Shown here: one piece after another, positions 8,446-17,424 of the stretch
How the letters are laid out: every line of letters begins with the position of its first letter
How positions within the stretch are numbered: the first letter of the stretch is position 1
Assembly (NCBI RefSeq): GCF_000409775.1
Contig: NZ_KE332394.1
Coordinates: 62,001-126,000 of the forward strand
From: Litchfieldella anticariensis FP35 = DSM 16096
GTDB taxonomy: Bacteria; Pseudomonadota; Gammaproteobacteria; Pseudomonadales; Halomonadaceae
Length of the DNA stretch: 64,000 nt
Direction: 5' to 3'
Notes under the pieces: model-generated
Seen by the model: only the letters and a program-made list of their open reading frames with translations
Databases searched by the model: none
What the model was told of the DNA's origin: nothing
Made by a program: the position numbers and the translations under genes

Positions 8446-9533
8446 TGACCATGCAATGGCCCAGTCACGGTGGACGTCCCGAGCAAGTACTGCCCCGCTT
8501 CGGTCTCGACGAAGATCGGGACGTGCTGGACTTCAGCGCTAATATCAATCCGCTGGGACCACCGGCCTGGCTTGGGGAGCGGCTGGTCGCCGAACTGTCA
8601 GGGGTCGAGGCCTACCCCGACCCGAGCTATGGCGCTGCACGCCAGGCCATTGCTGAAACCGAAGGCATTTCGGCTTCCCAAGTGCTGCTGACCAACGGCG
8701 GGGCGGAAGCAATCTTCCTGACAGCGGCCCTGCATGCCGGCAAGAGAGCGACCATCGCGCAACCGACTTTTGGTGAGTATGCTCGGGCTTGTCACCATTA
8801 CGGGCTCTCGGTGAGCGAGCTTCACCTTGAGTCAGACGACTTCGTACTACAGGAGTCGCAAGCGGTGAACGCCATGCGCGTCACCAATGTAGTGTTCCTG
8901 TGTCGGCCCAACAATCCCACCGGTACCGTGGTCGAGCGCGCGTTGATCGAACGTATGCTGGAGGAGGGCGAGCGCCAAGGGAACGTATTGGTAGTGGACG
9001 AGGCCTTCGTCGACTTTGTCGCCGATCCCGTCGAGCGGCTGACGCCGTTGCTGGAACGCCATTCCAACCTGATTCTGCTGCGATCGTTGACCAAGCTGTA
9101 CGCCATTCCAGGACTGCGACTCGGCTATCTGCTGGCCAGCCCGGATAGGGTATGCCGAATGGCCGAGCTTCAGATGCCATGGAGCGTAAACGCACTCGCC
9201 GCTGCTTTGGTCGAGCCGCTGCTGGCGGATGAAGGCTTCGTGACTCGCACTCACGCTTGGCTGCAAGGGGAGTTGCCTCGCATGCGCAAGGCGCTGATGG
9301 CTCTCGAGTTTCGAGTGGCGCCCTCGCAGGTCAATTTCCTGCTGCTGCAGGACACTCGACATCCCGCGGAGACCGGCGCCTTGTTCGAGTTTTTGTTGCG
9401 TGCTGGCATCCTGGCGCGCCATACCCATAACTTTTCTGGATTGGATGGCGCCTGGCTGCGGGTGGCGATTCGCTCCGCCGCCGACAATGACCGCCTGCTG
9501 GAGGCGCTAGAAGCATGGAGACGACGAACATGA
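8445..9533 (+). CDS. cobD: L-threonine-O-3-phosphate decarboxylase
   Basis: PLP-dependent class I/II aminotransferase-fold enzyme that supplies (R)-1-amino-2-propanol phosphate to CbiB (named CobC in Pseudomonas nomenclature). About 362 aa. It has DFSANINPLGPP near the N-terminus, the LLTNGGAEAIFLTA cofactor-binding region, RPNNPTG, VVDEAFVDF and the Schiff-base lysine in SLTKLYAIPGLRLGY. ATG 8445 is preferred over TTG 8442 because GGAGG ends 6 bases upstream. It overlaps cobU by 4 bases. Confidence 0.9.
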   Translation: MTMQWPSHGGRPEQVLPRFGLDEDRDVLDFSANINPLGPPAWLGERLVAELSGVEAYPDPSYGAARQAIAETEGISASQVLLTNGGAEAIFLTAALHAGKRATIAQPTFGEYARACHHYGLSVSELHLESDDFVLQESQAVNAMRVTNVVFLCRPNNPTGTVVERALIERMLEEGERQGNVLVVDEAFVDFVADPVERLTPLLERHSNLILLRSLTKLYAIPGLRLGYLLASPDRVCRMAELQMPWSVNALAAALVEPLLADEGFVTRTHAWLQGELPRMRKALMALEFRVAPSQVNFLLLQDTRHPAETGALFEFLLRAGILARHTHNFSGLDGAWLRVAIRSAADNDRLLEALEAWRRRT

Positions 9534-10081
9534 TCGCTTTCGTCAGCGGTGGCGCACGTTCGGGCAAGAGCGCACGGGCCGAGGCTCTGGCACGGCGCTG
9601 GCATCAGGCCAGAGGTGGTGAGCGCTACTACTTGGCCACCGCCAGGCCTACGGACGGTGAAATGGTGGGGCGCATTGCCCGACATCGTGAAGCACGCGGC
9701 CCGGGATGGACGACCCTGGAAGAGCCGGTGGACTTGGTGGCGGCCCTCGACCGAGTGGCGCCGGGCAGCACGCTGCTGCTCGACTGCCTGACACTGTGGG
9801 CCAGCCAGGTGCTCTACGCCAGCGACCTCGATGAGCGACAAGCCCTGACCATGCTCGACACCATGCTGTCGTGGGCCAGGGCCCGGAATATCGCGCTGGT
9901 GGTGGTTTCCAATGATCTCAACGAGGAGGTGCCGCCGCGCGATGCCGAGGTCAAGCGTTATGTTGCCTTTTTGCAGCGAGCGCATCGTCGTGTCGTCCAC
10001 GAGGCCGAGTTGGCGATCCAGGTCGTGGCCGGACTCCCCATGTACTGGAAAGGAAACGAATGGACAGGGAAGGCCCAATGA
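9530..10081 (+). CDS. cobU: Bifunctional adenosylcobinamide kinase/guanylyltransferase
   Basis: Phosphorylates adenosylcobinamide and transfers GMP to give adenosylcobinamide-GDP (CobP in Pseudomonas). 183 aa from ATG 9530, preceded by GGAGA. The P-loop VSGGARSGKSARAEALA is at the N-terminus. YLATARPTDGEM, the active-site histidine region RIARHREARGPGW and LLDCLTLWASQVL follow. It overlaps the upstream gene by 4 bases (ATGA) and cobS by 4 bases (ATGA). A second, shorter CobU-like gene lies at 11378. Confidence 0.93.
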   Translation: MIAFVSGGARSGKSARAEALARRWHQARGGERYYLATARPTDGEMVGRIARHREARGPGWTTLEEPVDLVAALDRVAPGSTLLLDCLTLWASQVLYASDLDERQALTMLDTMLSWARARNIALVVVSNDLNEEVPPRDAEVKRYVAFLQRAHRRVVHEAELAIQVVAGLPMYWKGNEWTGKAQ

Positions 10082-10836
10082 AGGACGCCGGCTATGGTTC
10101 GCTGCTGGCACTGCAGTTTCTGACCCGCTTGCCGGTGCCGGTTCAGTGCCCATGGAATGCCGGGACCAGCCGTTGGGCGGTGCGCTGCTATCCACTCGTG
10201 GGGCTGCTGCTGGGTGGCATTTTGGCACTTGTCGGCCATCTGCTCGGTACTTGGTTGCCGCCCACGTTGCAGGTACTGGTCTTGCTTAGCTTGTGGGTGG
10301 CGCTGAGCGGGGGGCTGCACCTCGACGGCCTGATGGACGTGGCCGATGCCCTGGGTAGCAACGCCCCATTGGAGCGCCGCTGGGCGATCATGAAGGATCC
10401 TCACGTGGGTAGCTTTGGGATCATTGCCCTGGTGTTCCTGCTGTTGTGGAAAGCAGCGCTATTGTTGGTGCTGCTGGAGGCGGGGATGAGCCTGGCCGTG
10501 TTGGCAGTGATCCTGGCGCTGGCCCGTTTTGGTGCCGTGGCCCTGCTGGTATTGGCGCCGGCAGCACGACCCGAGGGTATGGCTTGGGCATGGAAGCGAC
10601 ATCTTGGCCTTCGCGATCTGCTGCTGGCGCTGTGGCCGCTACCATTGTGCTTCTGGCTGTTGCCCGGTTGGTTGCTGCTATTCGTCGCCCTGGTACCGTT
10701 TTTACTGCTGTATGGCTGGGGCATGACGCGGGCTTTCAAGGGCATCAACGGTGATATCGTCGGTGCCGCCATCGAAGGAGGAGAACTATGGCTGCTGCTG
10801 ATCGCTTGGATCTGGTGGTCGTCCGCCATGGGCTGA
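10078..10836 (+). CDS. cobS: Adenosylcobinamide-GDP ribazoletransferase (cobalamin synthase)
   Basis: Integral membrane enzyme that condenses adenosylcobinamide-GDP with alpha-ribazole (phosphate), the last assembly step. 252 aa from ATG 10078 with a GGGAAGG site upstream. Motifs LQFLTRLPVP, GGLHLDGLMDVADALG and RRWAIMKDPHVGSFG are characteristic, followed by several hydrophobic helices. The start overlaps the cobU stop (ATGA), and the 3' end overlaps the following phosphatase gene by 49 bases. Confidence 0.93.
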   Translation: MKDAGYGSLLALQFLTRLPVPVQCPWNAGTSRWAVRCYPLVGLLLGGILALVGHLLGTWLPPTLQVLVLLSLWVALSGGLHLDGLMDVADALGSNAPLERRWAIMKDPHVGSFGIIALVFLLLWKAALLLVLLEAGMSLAVLAVILALARFGAVALLVLAPAARPEGMAWAWKRHLGLRDLLLALWPLPLCFWLLPGWLLLFVALVPFLLLYGWGMTRAFKGINGDIVGAAIEGGELWLLLIAWIWWSSAMG

Positions 10837-11426
10837 CTGCCTGGAACCGCGAGCGGCGCTATCAAGGGCACCGAGACATTCCACTGGCATTGGAGGCACA
10901 TGAAGCGCTAGCCATATTGCGCGACGATTTGGCGCGTTTCGACTTCGGTATGGCGTACTGCAGCGATTTGACCCGTTGTCGCCAGACGCTCGAGTTTCTG
11001 CTCGACGAGCGCGAGGAGCCTGTCGAGCCATGTTTCGATGCCCGGTTGCGTGAACTCGACTTCGGCGACTACGAAGGCAAGTGCTACGAAGAACTCAAGG
11101 ATTTGCCGGCCTACCGGGCCTGGATCGATAGCCGGGGCGAGCAGGCGCCGCCTGGCGGCGAATCGGCAGAAGCATTGCGTCAACGTCTCGAGGCCTGGCT
11201 CGGTGAATTGTTCGCCGAGGCGAGGCACGAAGGGCATCGCCAGGCATTGGTGGTAACACATGGCGGCGTGATCCGCGAACTGCGCCGACGTTTCGAGGCC
11301 ATCGACTTCTGGGAGGGTAGCGTCGGCCAGGGTGAGGGCCGCTGCCTGACCTTTCTTCATCGACACGGAGGCTGGCAATGCAGCTCTTCATCGGCGGTGC
11401 CTATGCCGGCAAGCGCACGGCGGTAA
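10788..11426 (+). CDS. cobC: Alpha-ribazole phosphatase (histidine phosphatase family)
   Basis: 212-aa phosphoglycerate-mutase-like enzyme likely to dephosphorylate alpha-ribazole-5'-phosphate or adenosylcobalamin phosphate. The catalytic motif VVVRHGLTAWN lies at about residues 9-19; RELDFGDYEGKCYEEL, the APPGGESAEALRQR region and the second His in VVTHGGVIREL are present. GGAGGAG precedes the ATG. Both ends overlap neighbours by 49 bases (cobS upstream, the CobU-like gene downstream), so the last about 15 residues are not expected to be conserved. The gene order supports the cobalamin role over a general phosphatase. Confidence 0.88.
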   Translation: MAAADRLDLVVVRHGLTAWNRERRYQGHRDIPLALEAHEALAILRDDLARFDFGMAYCSDLTRCRQTLEFLLDEREEPVEPCFDARLRELDFGDYEGKCYEELKDLPAYRAWIDSRGEQAPPGGESAEALRQRLEAWLGELFAEARHEGHRQALVVTHGGVIRELRRRFEAIDFWEGSVGQGEGRCLTFLHRHGGWQCSSSSAVPMPASARR

Positions 11427-11806
11427 GGGAACGTTTTGACTCGCCATTCTGGTGTTCGGCCTATGACGGCAAGGGGCTTGACGAGTGGCGCTCTGCTATT
11501 GGTACGGAGCACTGTCTGGTGCTCGAGGGCTGGGAAGAATGGTTGAAGACCGAGTTGGCCTCCGAGCCCGATGACGATCGGGTCAGGGAACGTATGCGCG
11601 GAGAGCTGGAATCGATCCGGGCCCAGGAAGATGTCCATGGCTTGCAGGTGGTGCTGATCATGCTGGAGATGGGACGTGGCATCGTCCCTCTGGATGTCGG
11701 CGATCGCCGGCTGCGCGACTTGGCCGGCTGGCTCGCCCAGGACGCCGCTACTCACTGCGAACATGTCTGGTATGTCTGGAATGGTCTGGCAAGGCCTTTG
11801 GTTTGA
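11378..11806 (+). CDS. Short CobU-like protein
   Basis: A 142-aa protein resembling a shrunken CobU. FIGGAYAGKRTAVRE at the N-terminus replaces the CobU P-loop GGARSGKS. The middle and end (EMGRGIVPLDVGDRRLRDLAGWLAQ and the HVWYVWNGLARPL tail) parallel the CobU C-terminal fold. The kinase active-site histidine region is absent. Whether it still binds nucleotide or cobinamide is unknown; a regulatory or partner role to CobU is possible (inference). GGAGG lies 5 bases upstream of the ATG, which is inside the cobC 3' end. Last gene of the upstream cobalamin operon. Confidence 0.72.
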   Translation: MQLFIGGAYAGKRTAVRERFDSPFWCSAYDGKGLDEWRSAIGTEHCLVLEGWEEWLKTELASEPDDDRVRERMRGELESIRAQEDVHGLQVVLIMLEMGRGIVPLDVGDRRLRDLAGWLAQDAATHCEHVWYVWNGLARPLV

Positions 11807-11863
11807 TCTAGAACGAGTTATGTGCGTTGATCTTTCCCTAGGGCGTTGCTAGGTTACGCCCAC

Positions 11864-12056
11864 TCTCAGGTGTTGGTGGAGCCAAGCTTCGCCAGTGAAA
11901 CGGGAAGTCGGTGAGCAATTCTCGCGATTCCGACGCTGCCCCCGCAACGGTGATCGAGTCAAGGAAAACCCAGTGCCACTGTGCTGCCGCACGGGAAGGC
12001 GGTTTTCCGGGACGTGCCAACGTCCACTCGTCAGTCCGGAGACCGGCCTGGAGAGG
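11864..12056 (+). promoter_or_regulatory. Cobalamin (AdoCbl) riboswitch
   Basis: All landmark elements occur in order: GAAACGGGAAGTCGGTG (about 11896-11913), GACGCTGCCCCCGCAACGGT (11932-11951), the B12-box-like GCCACTG (11975-11981) and CAGTCCGGAGACCGGCCTG (about 12032-12050). It sits in the 369-base gap before btuB and should reduce expression of btuB and the genes downstream when adenosylcobalamin is plentiful. Exact ends are approximate. Confidence 0.95.
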
Positions 12057-12175
12057 CATGCCTGGTTGCGGTGGGTGACCGAAGGGCAGGGCAGACTCCG
12101 CACCACGTTTCCCCTTTCCTTCTCGCTACACCGGGCCATTCAATAGAACCCGTGCGGGTGAGCAAGGGAAACATA

Positions 12176-14032
12176 ATGAAGACGAAAACCATGCGTCAGT
12201 GGGGACTGGCTGCCTTGTGCCTGAGTGCCGTGCCCATGGTCGTTCAGGCCCAGGCTACCGATGAAGATGCCGATAGCGATACCTCGCTGAACCTCAACCC
12301 TCTGATCGTTACCGCCACACTAGCGCCGCGTACCGCCAATGAATCCCTCTCATCCGTTACCGTGATTGACGAGGAAACCCTGCGCCGCCAGGATCCCGTC
12401 AGCATCACTGATGTATTGCGCGGCCAACCGGGGGTAGATGTATCCAACAACGGCGCCTTCGGCAAGAACAGCAGTGTCTTCATGCGTGGTACCAACGATG
12501 ACTCCACCCTGCTGATGATCGACGGTATCCGGCTACGTTCATCTACCGCTGGAACCCCCGCCTGGCAGTTTCTGGAACCACGCATGTTCCAACGTGTGGA
12601 AATCGTGCGCGGCCCGCGCGGCAGCCTGTACGGTGCCGATGCCGTGGGTGGTGTGGTGCAGCTATTCACCCCCGAGGGTGAAGGCGGGCCCAGCCCAAGC
12701 ATTTCTGCCGGCGGTGGCTCCTTCGATACCCAACGTTATAGCGCCACTCTTTCCGGCAGCAGTGGCGGCACTCGCTACAGTTTTGCCGGCAGCCGTTTCT
12801 CCACCGATGGCAGGGAGGTCGTACGTGGCGAAGGAGACATGGGTTACGACAACACTACCGGCTTCGCACGGCTGTCACATACCTTCGACAGTGGCGCCGA
12901 ATTCGGTGTGCTGGGGCTTCGGGCACGTGGTAATACCGAGTTTATCGGCGGTAACACGGACTACGTACAGCAGGTGGCCGGCGTGTATGGGGAACTGCCA
13001 GTGACTGGCAATTGGCGTAGCCGACTGACCCTTAGTGAAGCGCGGGATGAAAGCGACAACATCGATGACTTCGGCGATTCCATCATCGATACCCGAACCC
13101 GGACCGCGCGCTGGGAAAATACCGTCGATATTGGCCCTCACGAGCTGATTGCCGGTGCCGAGTACAGCAAGGACGATGTCTCTAGTACCACTGACTACGA
13201 TGAAGATAGTCGCGATAATACTGCCGTCTTCGCCCAAGGATTGCTCGATTTCAGTCCATTCGCAGCGCAGTTGAGTCTGCGCCATGACGGCAATGAAGAG
13301 TTTGGCGAGGAAACGACCGGTAGTTTAGCGCTGGGATATGAGCTGGATGATGATCATACCCTGCGTGCCAGTTATGGGACGGCCTTCAAAGCGCCTTCCT
13401 TCAACGAACTCTACTGGCCATTTCAGGACTTCGGAATCTTCGGTTCATTTGAAGGCAATCCAGACTTGAAACCGGAAACGTCCGAAACCCTGGAAGTTGG
13501 AATTCGCGGCCAGTATCGGCGTCATTTTTGGGATCTGGCGATTTATCAAACAACCGTGGATGACCTGATCGTTACAGAAACGGTGAACAATGCGAGTCGG
13601 CCCGCCAATGTCGACAGGGCACGCATTCGTGGTGCCGAGCTTTCTGCCGGAACCGAACTTGATGACTGGACCTTGCAGGCGGCGCTGACCTACACCGATC
13701 CTGAAAACCGCGATACCGGCAAGCGTTTGCGGCGTCGAGCCTCCCAGAGTTTGCGCCTGGATATCGACCGTGAACTCGGCGACTGGTTGCTGGGCGGTTC
13801 GTGGATCGTGCAGAACCACCGCTATGACGATGCCGCTAACGAGAAACGCTTACCTGGCTTTGGGCTGGTCAATTTGCGTGCCGGTTGGCAGTTCGCGCCA
13901 CTATGGTCGGCCCGGCTGACGGTGGAAAATATTCTGGATAAAGAGTACTCCACCGCTAGGACTACTGGCGGCGACGACTTCATCAACGCCGGGCGTGCCG
14001 CGTTCCTTAGCGTTCGCTTCGGCGCCCAGTGA
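12176..14032 (+). CDS. btuB: TonB-dependent vitamin B12 receptor
   Basis: 618-aa outer-membrane receptor for cobalamin. The signal peptide MKTKTMRQWGLAALCLSA...VQAQA is followed by a TonB-box-like NPLIVTATL, a plug domain (about 45-160: ITDVLRGQPGVDVSNNG, RVEIVRGPRGSLYGADAVGG) and a beta barrel. The in-frame GTG at 11981 was rejected because it lies within the riboswitch. ATG 12176 follows AAGGGAAACAT. Placed directly behind the cobalamin riboswitch and before btuF-btuC-btuD. Confidence 0.92.
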   Translation: MKTKTMRQWGLAALCLSAVPMVVQAQATDEDADSDTSLNLNPLIVTATLAPRTANESLSSVTVIDEETLRRQDPVSITDVLRGQPGVDVSNNGAFGKNSSVFMRGTNDDSTLLMIDGIRLRSSTAGTPAWQFLEPRMFQRVEIVRGPRGSLYGADAVGGVVQLFTPEGEGGPSPSISAGGGSFDTQRYSATLSGSSGGTRYSFAGSRFSTDGREVVRGEGDMGYDNTTGFARLSHTFDSGAEFGVLGLRARGNTEFIGGNTDYVQQVAGVYGELPVTGNWRSRLTLSEARDESDNIDDFGDSIIDTRTRTARWENTVDIGPHELIAGAEYSKDDVSSTTDYDEDSRDNTAVFAQGLLDFSPFAAQLSLRHDGNEEFGEETTGSLALGYELDDDHTLRASYGTAFKAPSFNELYWPFQDFGIFGSFEGNPDLKPETSETLEVGIRGQYRRHFWDLAIYQTTVDDLIVTETVNNASRPANVDRARIRGAELSAGTELDDWTLQAALTYTDPENRDTGKRLRRRASQSLRLDIDRELGDWLLGGSWIVQNHRYDDAANEKRLPGFGLVNLRAGWQFAPLWSARLTVENILDKEYSTARTTGGDDFINAGRAAFLSVRFGAQ

Positions 14033-14127
14033 GGCGTCTCTCTATCCTTCCTGATGGGCGCGCTGTGCTGGCTCTGGCCTCGGCGGGCAATATGGTCAAG
14101 TCAATGGGCGGAGTAAGGGCAGGTACA

Positions 14128-15027
14128 ATGAAGGCGGGCATCGAGAGACGTTTTTGGGGGTTGGGGTTGGCATTGTTGCCGGGTGTCGCGGCGATGCCGG
14201 TGCAGGCCGAAACCTGTGTCATCGATGATGCCGAGCGTGAGGTATGCCTGGCGCAGCCGGCAAACCGCATCGTGGCCTTGTCGCCCGGGGCCACGGAACT
14301 GGTATTCGCTGCTGGTGCCGGCGACCGCGTGGTCGGCGTGGTCAGCTTCAGCGACTACCCGCCCGAGGCCAAGCAGCGCCAGAGCGTGGGTAGCCATACG
14401 CGGTTGGACCTTGAAACCGTACTGGCGCTGGAACCGGACCTGCTGGTGGGATGGGTGACCGGCAATCCGCATGAACAACTCGAAAAGCTCCTGCGCCTAG
14501 AGGTGCCTCTTTATCTCAGCGAACCGCGTCGTTTCGAGGAAGTCGCCACGTCGTTGGAGCGGTTGAGCACTCTCGCCGGCACCCGCGAGCTTGGCCAGGG
14601 CGCGGCCGATGAGTTCCGTGCCGGTGTGGCCGAGTTGCGTGCCCGCCATGCCGATGCACGACCGGTGCGGGTCTTCTATCAGGTTTGGGACGAGCCGCTG
14701 ATGACGGTCAACGATGAACATCTGATCAGCCAGGCCATGTCCTTGTGCGGCGGCGAGAACGTGTTCGGCGAATTGCCCCGACTGGTGCCGCGTATCGGCG
14801 AAGAGGCAGTGCTGACCGCCGATCCCGAGGCGATCGTCGCCGGGGGCATGGGCGAGGCGAACCGCGATTGGCTGGGTGACTGGGAGCGTTACGAGGAACT
14901 GAGCGCGGTACGCCGCGACAATCTGTTCTTCGTACCACCGTCGCTGATCCAGCGACCCACGCCACGACTGCTGGAAGGTACCCGAATGCTCTGCGATCAC
15001 TTGGAGACGGCACGTGGCCGCGACTGA
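14128..15027 (+). CDS. btuF: Cobalamin-binding periplasmic protein
   Basis: About 299-aa substrate-binding protein of the BtuF/helical-backbone class that delivers B12 to BtuCD. ATG 14128 opens a signal peptide (MKAGIERRFWGLGLALLPG...VQAET). RIVALSPGATELVFAAGAGDRV (about 45-66), VSFSDYPPEA and EPDLLVGW are typical. An in-frame ATG at 14092 and the frame start at 14029 are possible but would precede the signal peptide. It overlaps btuC by 14 bases. Confidence 0.85.
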   Translation: MKAGIERRFWGLGLALLPGVAAMPVQAETCVIDDAEREVCLAQPANRIVALSPGATELVFAAGAGDRVVGVVSFSDYPPEAKQRQSVGSHTRLDLETVLALEPDLLVGWVTGNPHEQLEKLLRLEVPLYLSEPRRFEEVATSLERLSTLAGTRELGQGAADEFRAGVAELRARHADARPVRVFYQVWDEPLMTVNDEHLISQAMSLCGGENVFGELPRLVPRIGEEAVLTADPEAIVAGGMGEANRDWLGDWERYEELSAVRRDNLFFVPPSLIQRPTPRLLEGTRMLCDHLETARGRD

Positions 15028-16024
15028 ACCGACTCCGACGGCTTGGTCATCGGCCAGGCGGATACGACGCTTGCCATTGGTACTGCTGATCGTAGTAGCG
15101 TTAGCGTCGCTGTTGGTGGCGGTGGGGGTAGGAAGTGTCACTATCTCTCCGCAGTCGCTGTGGTCAGTGCTCATGGGGCAGGGCGACCCCCTGTATCGAA
15201 CCTTGATTTTCGAGCTGCGCCTGCCACGAGCCCTGGCGGCCTTCGGCACCGGTGGCCTGCTGGCCGTAGCCGGAGCGCTGATGCAGGTTCTGCTGCGCAA
15301 CCCACTGGCTGATCCCTATGTGCTAGGAGTTTCGGGTGGGGCGGCGGTAGCGGCGTTGGCGGCCATGCTGGTCGGGCTTGGTGGCATTGCGGTATCCGGC
15401 TCGGCCTTCGTCGGTGCGCTGGTCTCGACCCTGCTGGTCTTCGGCCTGGCACACGGCACCGGTAGCTGGACGCCGACTCGGCTGTTGCTGACCGGGGTGG
15501 TGGTCGCTGCTGGCTGGGGAGCGATGATCACCTTCATGCTCTCGGTGGGCCCCACCGAGCAATTGCCTGGAATGCTCTATTGGCTGATGGGTGACCTGGC
15601 CTATTCACGCGGCCCCTGGCCGGCGCTTGGGCTGTTGGCGGTCACTTGGCTAGTGCTGATGCCACTTGCGCGCAGCCTCAACGTGTTGGCGCGTGGTCCC
15701 TTGCAGGCCGCGGCCCTGGGCGTGGCGGTACGGTCGCTGGAAGGGGCGGTCTACGTCATGGCTAGCCTGCTGACGGCAGTGGCGGTGACCACGGCCGGTA
15801 GTATCGCCTTCATCGGCTTGGTGGTGCCGCACATGCTGCGCCTGGTATGGGGCAACGACCAGCGCGTGATTTTGCCGGCCTCGATCCTGGCAGGTGGCAC
15901 CTTGCTGACCCTGGCCGACACCCTGGCGCGGACACTGATCGCGCCCGAGCAGTTGCCGGTGGGTGTGATCACGGCGTTGCTAGGGGTGCCGACCTTCCTC
16001 TACCTGCTTTACCGGAGTCGCTGA
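15014..16024 (+). CDS. btuC: B12 ABC transporter permease
   Basis: 336-aa FecCD-type inner-membrane permease with about ten hydrophobic segments. PRALAAFGTGGLLAVAGALMQVLLRNPLADPYVLGVSGGAA is the classic FecCD region (about residues 72-112), and the cytoplasmic coupling segment is GSIAFIGLVVPHMLRL. A GTG start at 15014 is preceded by GGAGACGG. It overlaps the end of btuF and is one base from btuD. Confidence 0.9.
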   Translation: MAATEPTPTAWSSARRIRRLPLVLLIVVALASLLVAVGVGSVTISPQSLWSVLMGQGDPLYRTLIFELRLPRALAAFGTGGLLAVAGALMQVLLRNPLADPYVLGVSGGAAVAALAAMLVGLGGIAVSGSAFVGALVSTLLVFGLAHGTGSWTPTRLLLTGVVVAAGWGAMITFMLSVGPTEQLPGMLYWLMGDLAYSRGPWPALGLLAVTWLVLMPLARSLNVLARGPLQAAALGVAVRSLEGAVYVMASLLTAVAVTTAGSIAFIGLVVPHMLRLVWGNDQRVILPASILAGGTLLTLADTLARTLIAPEQLPVGVITALLGVPTFLYLLYRSR

Positions 16025-16025
16025 T

Positions 16026-16793
16026 ATGAGTGTGCTCGAGGCCAGCGGGCTGGTGATCGACGTGCCGGGGCGAGAGGATGGCCAGCCGCTCGACTTCGCT
16101 ATCGAGCCGGGGCAGCTGTGGGGTGTGCTAGGACCCAATGGTGCCGGCAAGACCACATTGTTGCATACCATGGCCGGGCTTCGCGCGCCGCGCCGTGGGC
16201 AGGTGTTGTTGGATGGCACCTCACTCGCGCGGCTACGGCGGCGGCATCTGGCGCAGGCGCTGGGTGTGGTCTTCCAGGAGCGCCAGGACGGTTTTCCGGC
16301 TACGGTGAGCGAAACCGTGCTGATCGGTCGCCATCCCTTTCTTTCCCCCTGGCAGCAGGAGGGGACCGAAGACCTACGCCTGGCCGAGGAGGCGATGGCC
16401 CGCCTCGAGCTCGAAGACCTGGCAGAGCGTTTGGTGAGCCAGCTTTCCGGTGGCGAGCGGCAGCGGGTGGCGATCGCCACCACCCTGACCCAGTCGCCGC
16501 GGCTATGGCTCGCCGACGAACCCACCAATCATCTCGATCTGCGCCATCAGGTAGCGGTGATGACATTGCTCGCCGAACAGGCTCGCAACGGTCGAGGTGT
16601 GCTGTTGTGCGTGCATGACCTCAATCTGGCGGCACGTTGGTGCGATCACCTGTTGTTGCTTTATCCCGATGGCGATGCCTGTTGGGGAGCCGCACAGGAC
16701 ATGCTGGTGCCCGACGCACTGGAGCGTCTTTACGACCAGCCCTTGATGGTTGCCGAGATAAACAGCGCTCGGGTTTTTGTTCCGTCAAACTGA
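16026..16793 (+). CDS. btuD: B12 ABC transporter ATP-binding protein
   Basis: 255-aa ABC ATPase of the iron/B12 importer class. Walker A GPNGAGKTT (about 37-45), signature LSGGERQR, Walker B LWLADEPTNHLD and switch His CVHDLN are all present. It immediately follows btuC and completes a BtuFCD importer with the periplasmic BtuF. Likely energises import of cobalamin brought in by BtuB. Confidence 0.9.
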   Translation: MSVLEASGLVIDVPGREDGQPLDFAIEPGQLWGVLGPNGAGKTTLLHTMAGLRAPRRGQVLLDGTSLARLRRRHLAQALGVVFQERQDGFPATVSETVLIGRHPFLSPWQQEGTEDLRLAEEAMARLELEDLAERLVSQLSGGERQRVAIATTLTQSPRLWLADEPTNHLDLRHQVAVMTLLAEQARNGRGVLLCVHDLNLAARWCDHLLLLYPDGDACWGAAQDMLVPDALERLYDQPLMVAEINSARVFVPSN

Positions 16794-16812
16794 CGACAGG
16801 AGAGAATAAAGG

Positions 16813-17424
16813 ATGCGCGAGAACGCTAAGGATCCCCAGCGCCATGCCGAGCGCATGGCCAGGAAGCAGCGCGTGATGCGCGAACGCATGGCACGAGCCC
16901 AGAAGGAGCAGGGGGTATTGCTGGTACTCACCGGCCCCGGCAAGGGCAAGAGCAGTTCCGGTTTCGGCATGCTGGCCCGCGCCTTGGGACACGGCATGAA
17001 AGTGGGCGTGGTGCAGTTCATCAAGGGCAAGTTCCGCACTGGCGAAGAGGCATTCTTCCGTCGCCTTCCAGAAGTAGACTACCACGTCATGGGCGAGGGC
17101 TACACTTGGGACACCCAGGACCGCGAGCGCGATATCGAGGCCGCCGAGGCTGCCTGGAAGGAAGCCCGGCGTATGCTAGATGACGAGAGCTACGACCTGG
17201 TGTTGTTCGACGAGTTGAATATAGCGCTGCGCTACGAATACCTGGATCTCGACCAAGTGCTCGACGATCTCGAGGCTCGCCCGGAGATGCAGCACGTGGT
17301 GATCACCGGCCGCTACGCCCCCCAGGCGCTGATCGATATCGCTGATACCGTGACCGAGATGGACGTCGTCAAGCACGCCTTCAAGGAGCAGGGGATAAAA
17401 GCCCAGAAAGGTATCGAGTTGTGA
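16813..17424 (+). CDS. cobO: Corrinoid adenosyltransferase (second CobO copy)
   Basis: 203-aa CobO/BtuR-type adenosyltransferase. The basic N-terminal helix ([20 protein letters not shown]) is followed by P-loop [51 protein letters not shown] and [22 protein letters not shown]; the tail is KAQKGIEL. This copy matches the canonical family better than the one at 37-645. It sits between btuD and cobQ and overlaps cobQ by 4 bases (GTGA), so it is probably the copy responding to the riboswitch. Confidence 0.93.
   Translation: MRENAKDPQRHAERMARKQRVMRERMARAQKEQGVLLVLTGPGKGKSSSGFGMLARALGHGMKVGVVQFIKGKFRTGEEAFFRRLPEVDYHVMGEGYTWDTQDRERDIEAAEAAWKEARRMLDDESYDLVLFDELNIALRYEYLDLDQVLDDLEARPEMQHVVITGRYAPQALIDIADTVTEMDVVKHAFKEQGIKAQKGIEL

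Noticed and set aside
11981-12175. Upstream GTG start for btuB
   Set aside because: The extension would be encoded by the cobalamin riboswitch; the signal peptide begins at ATG 12176.
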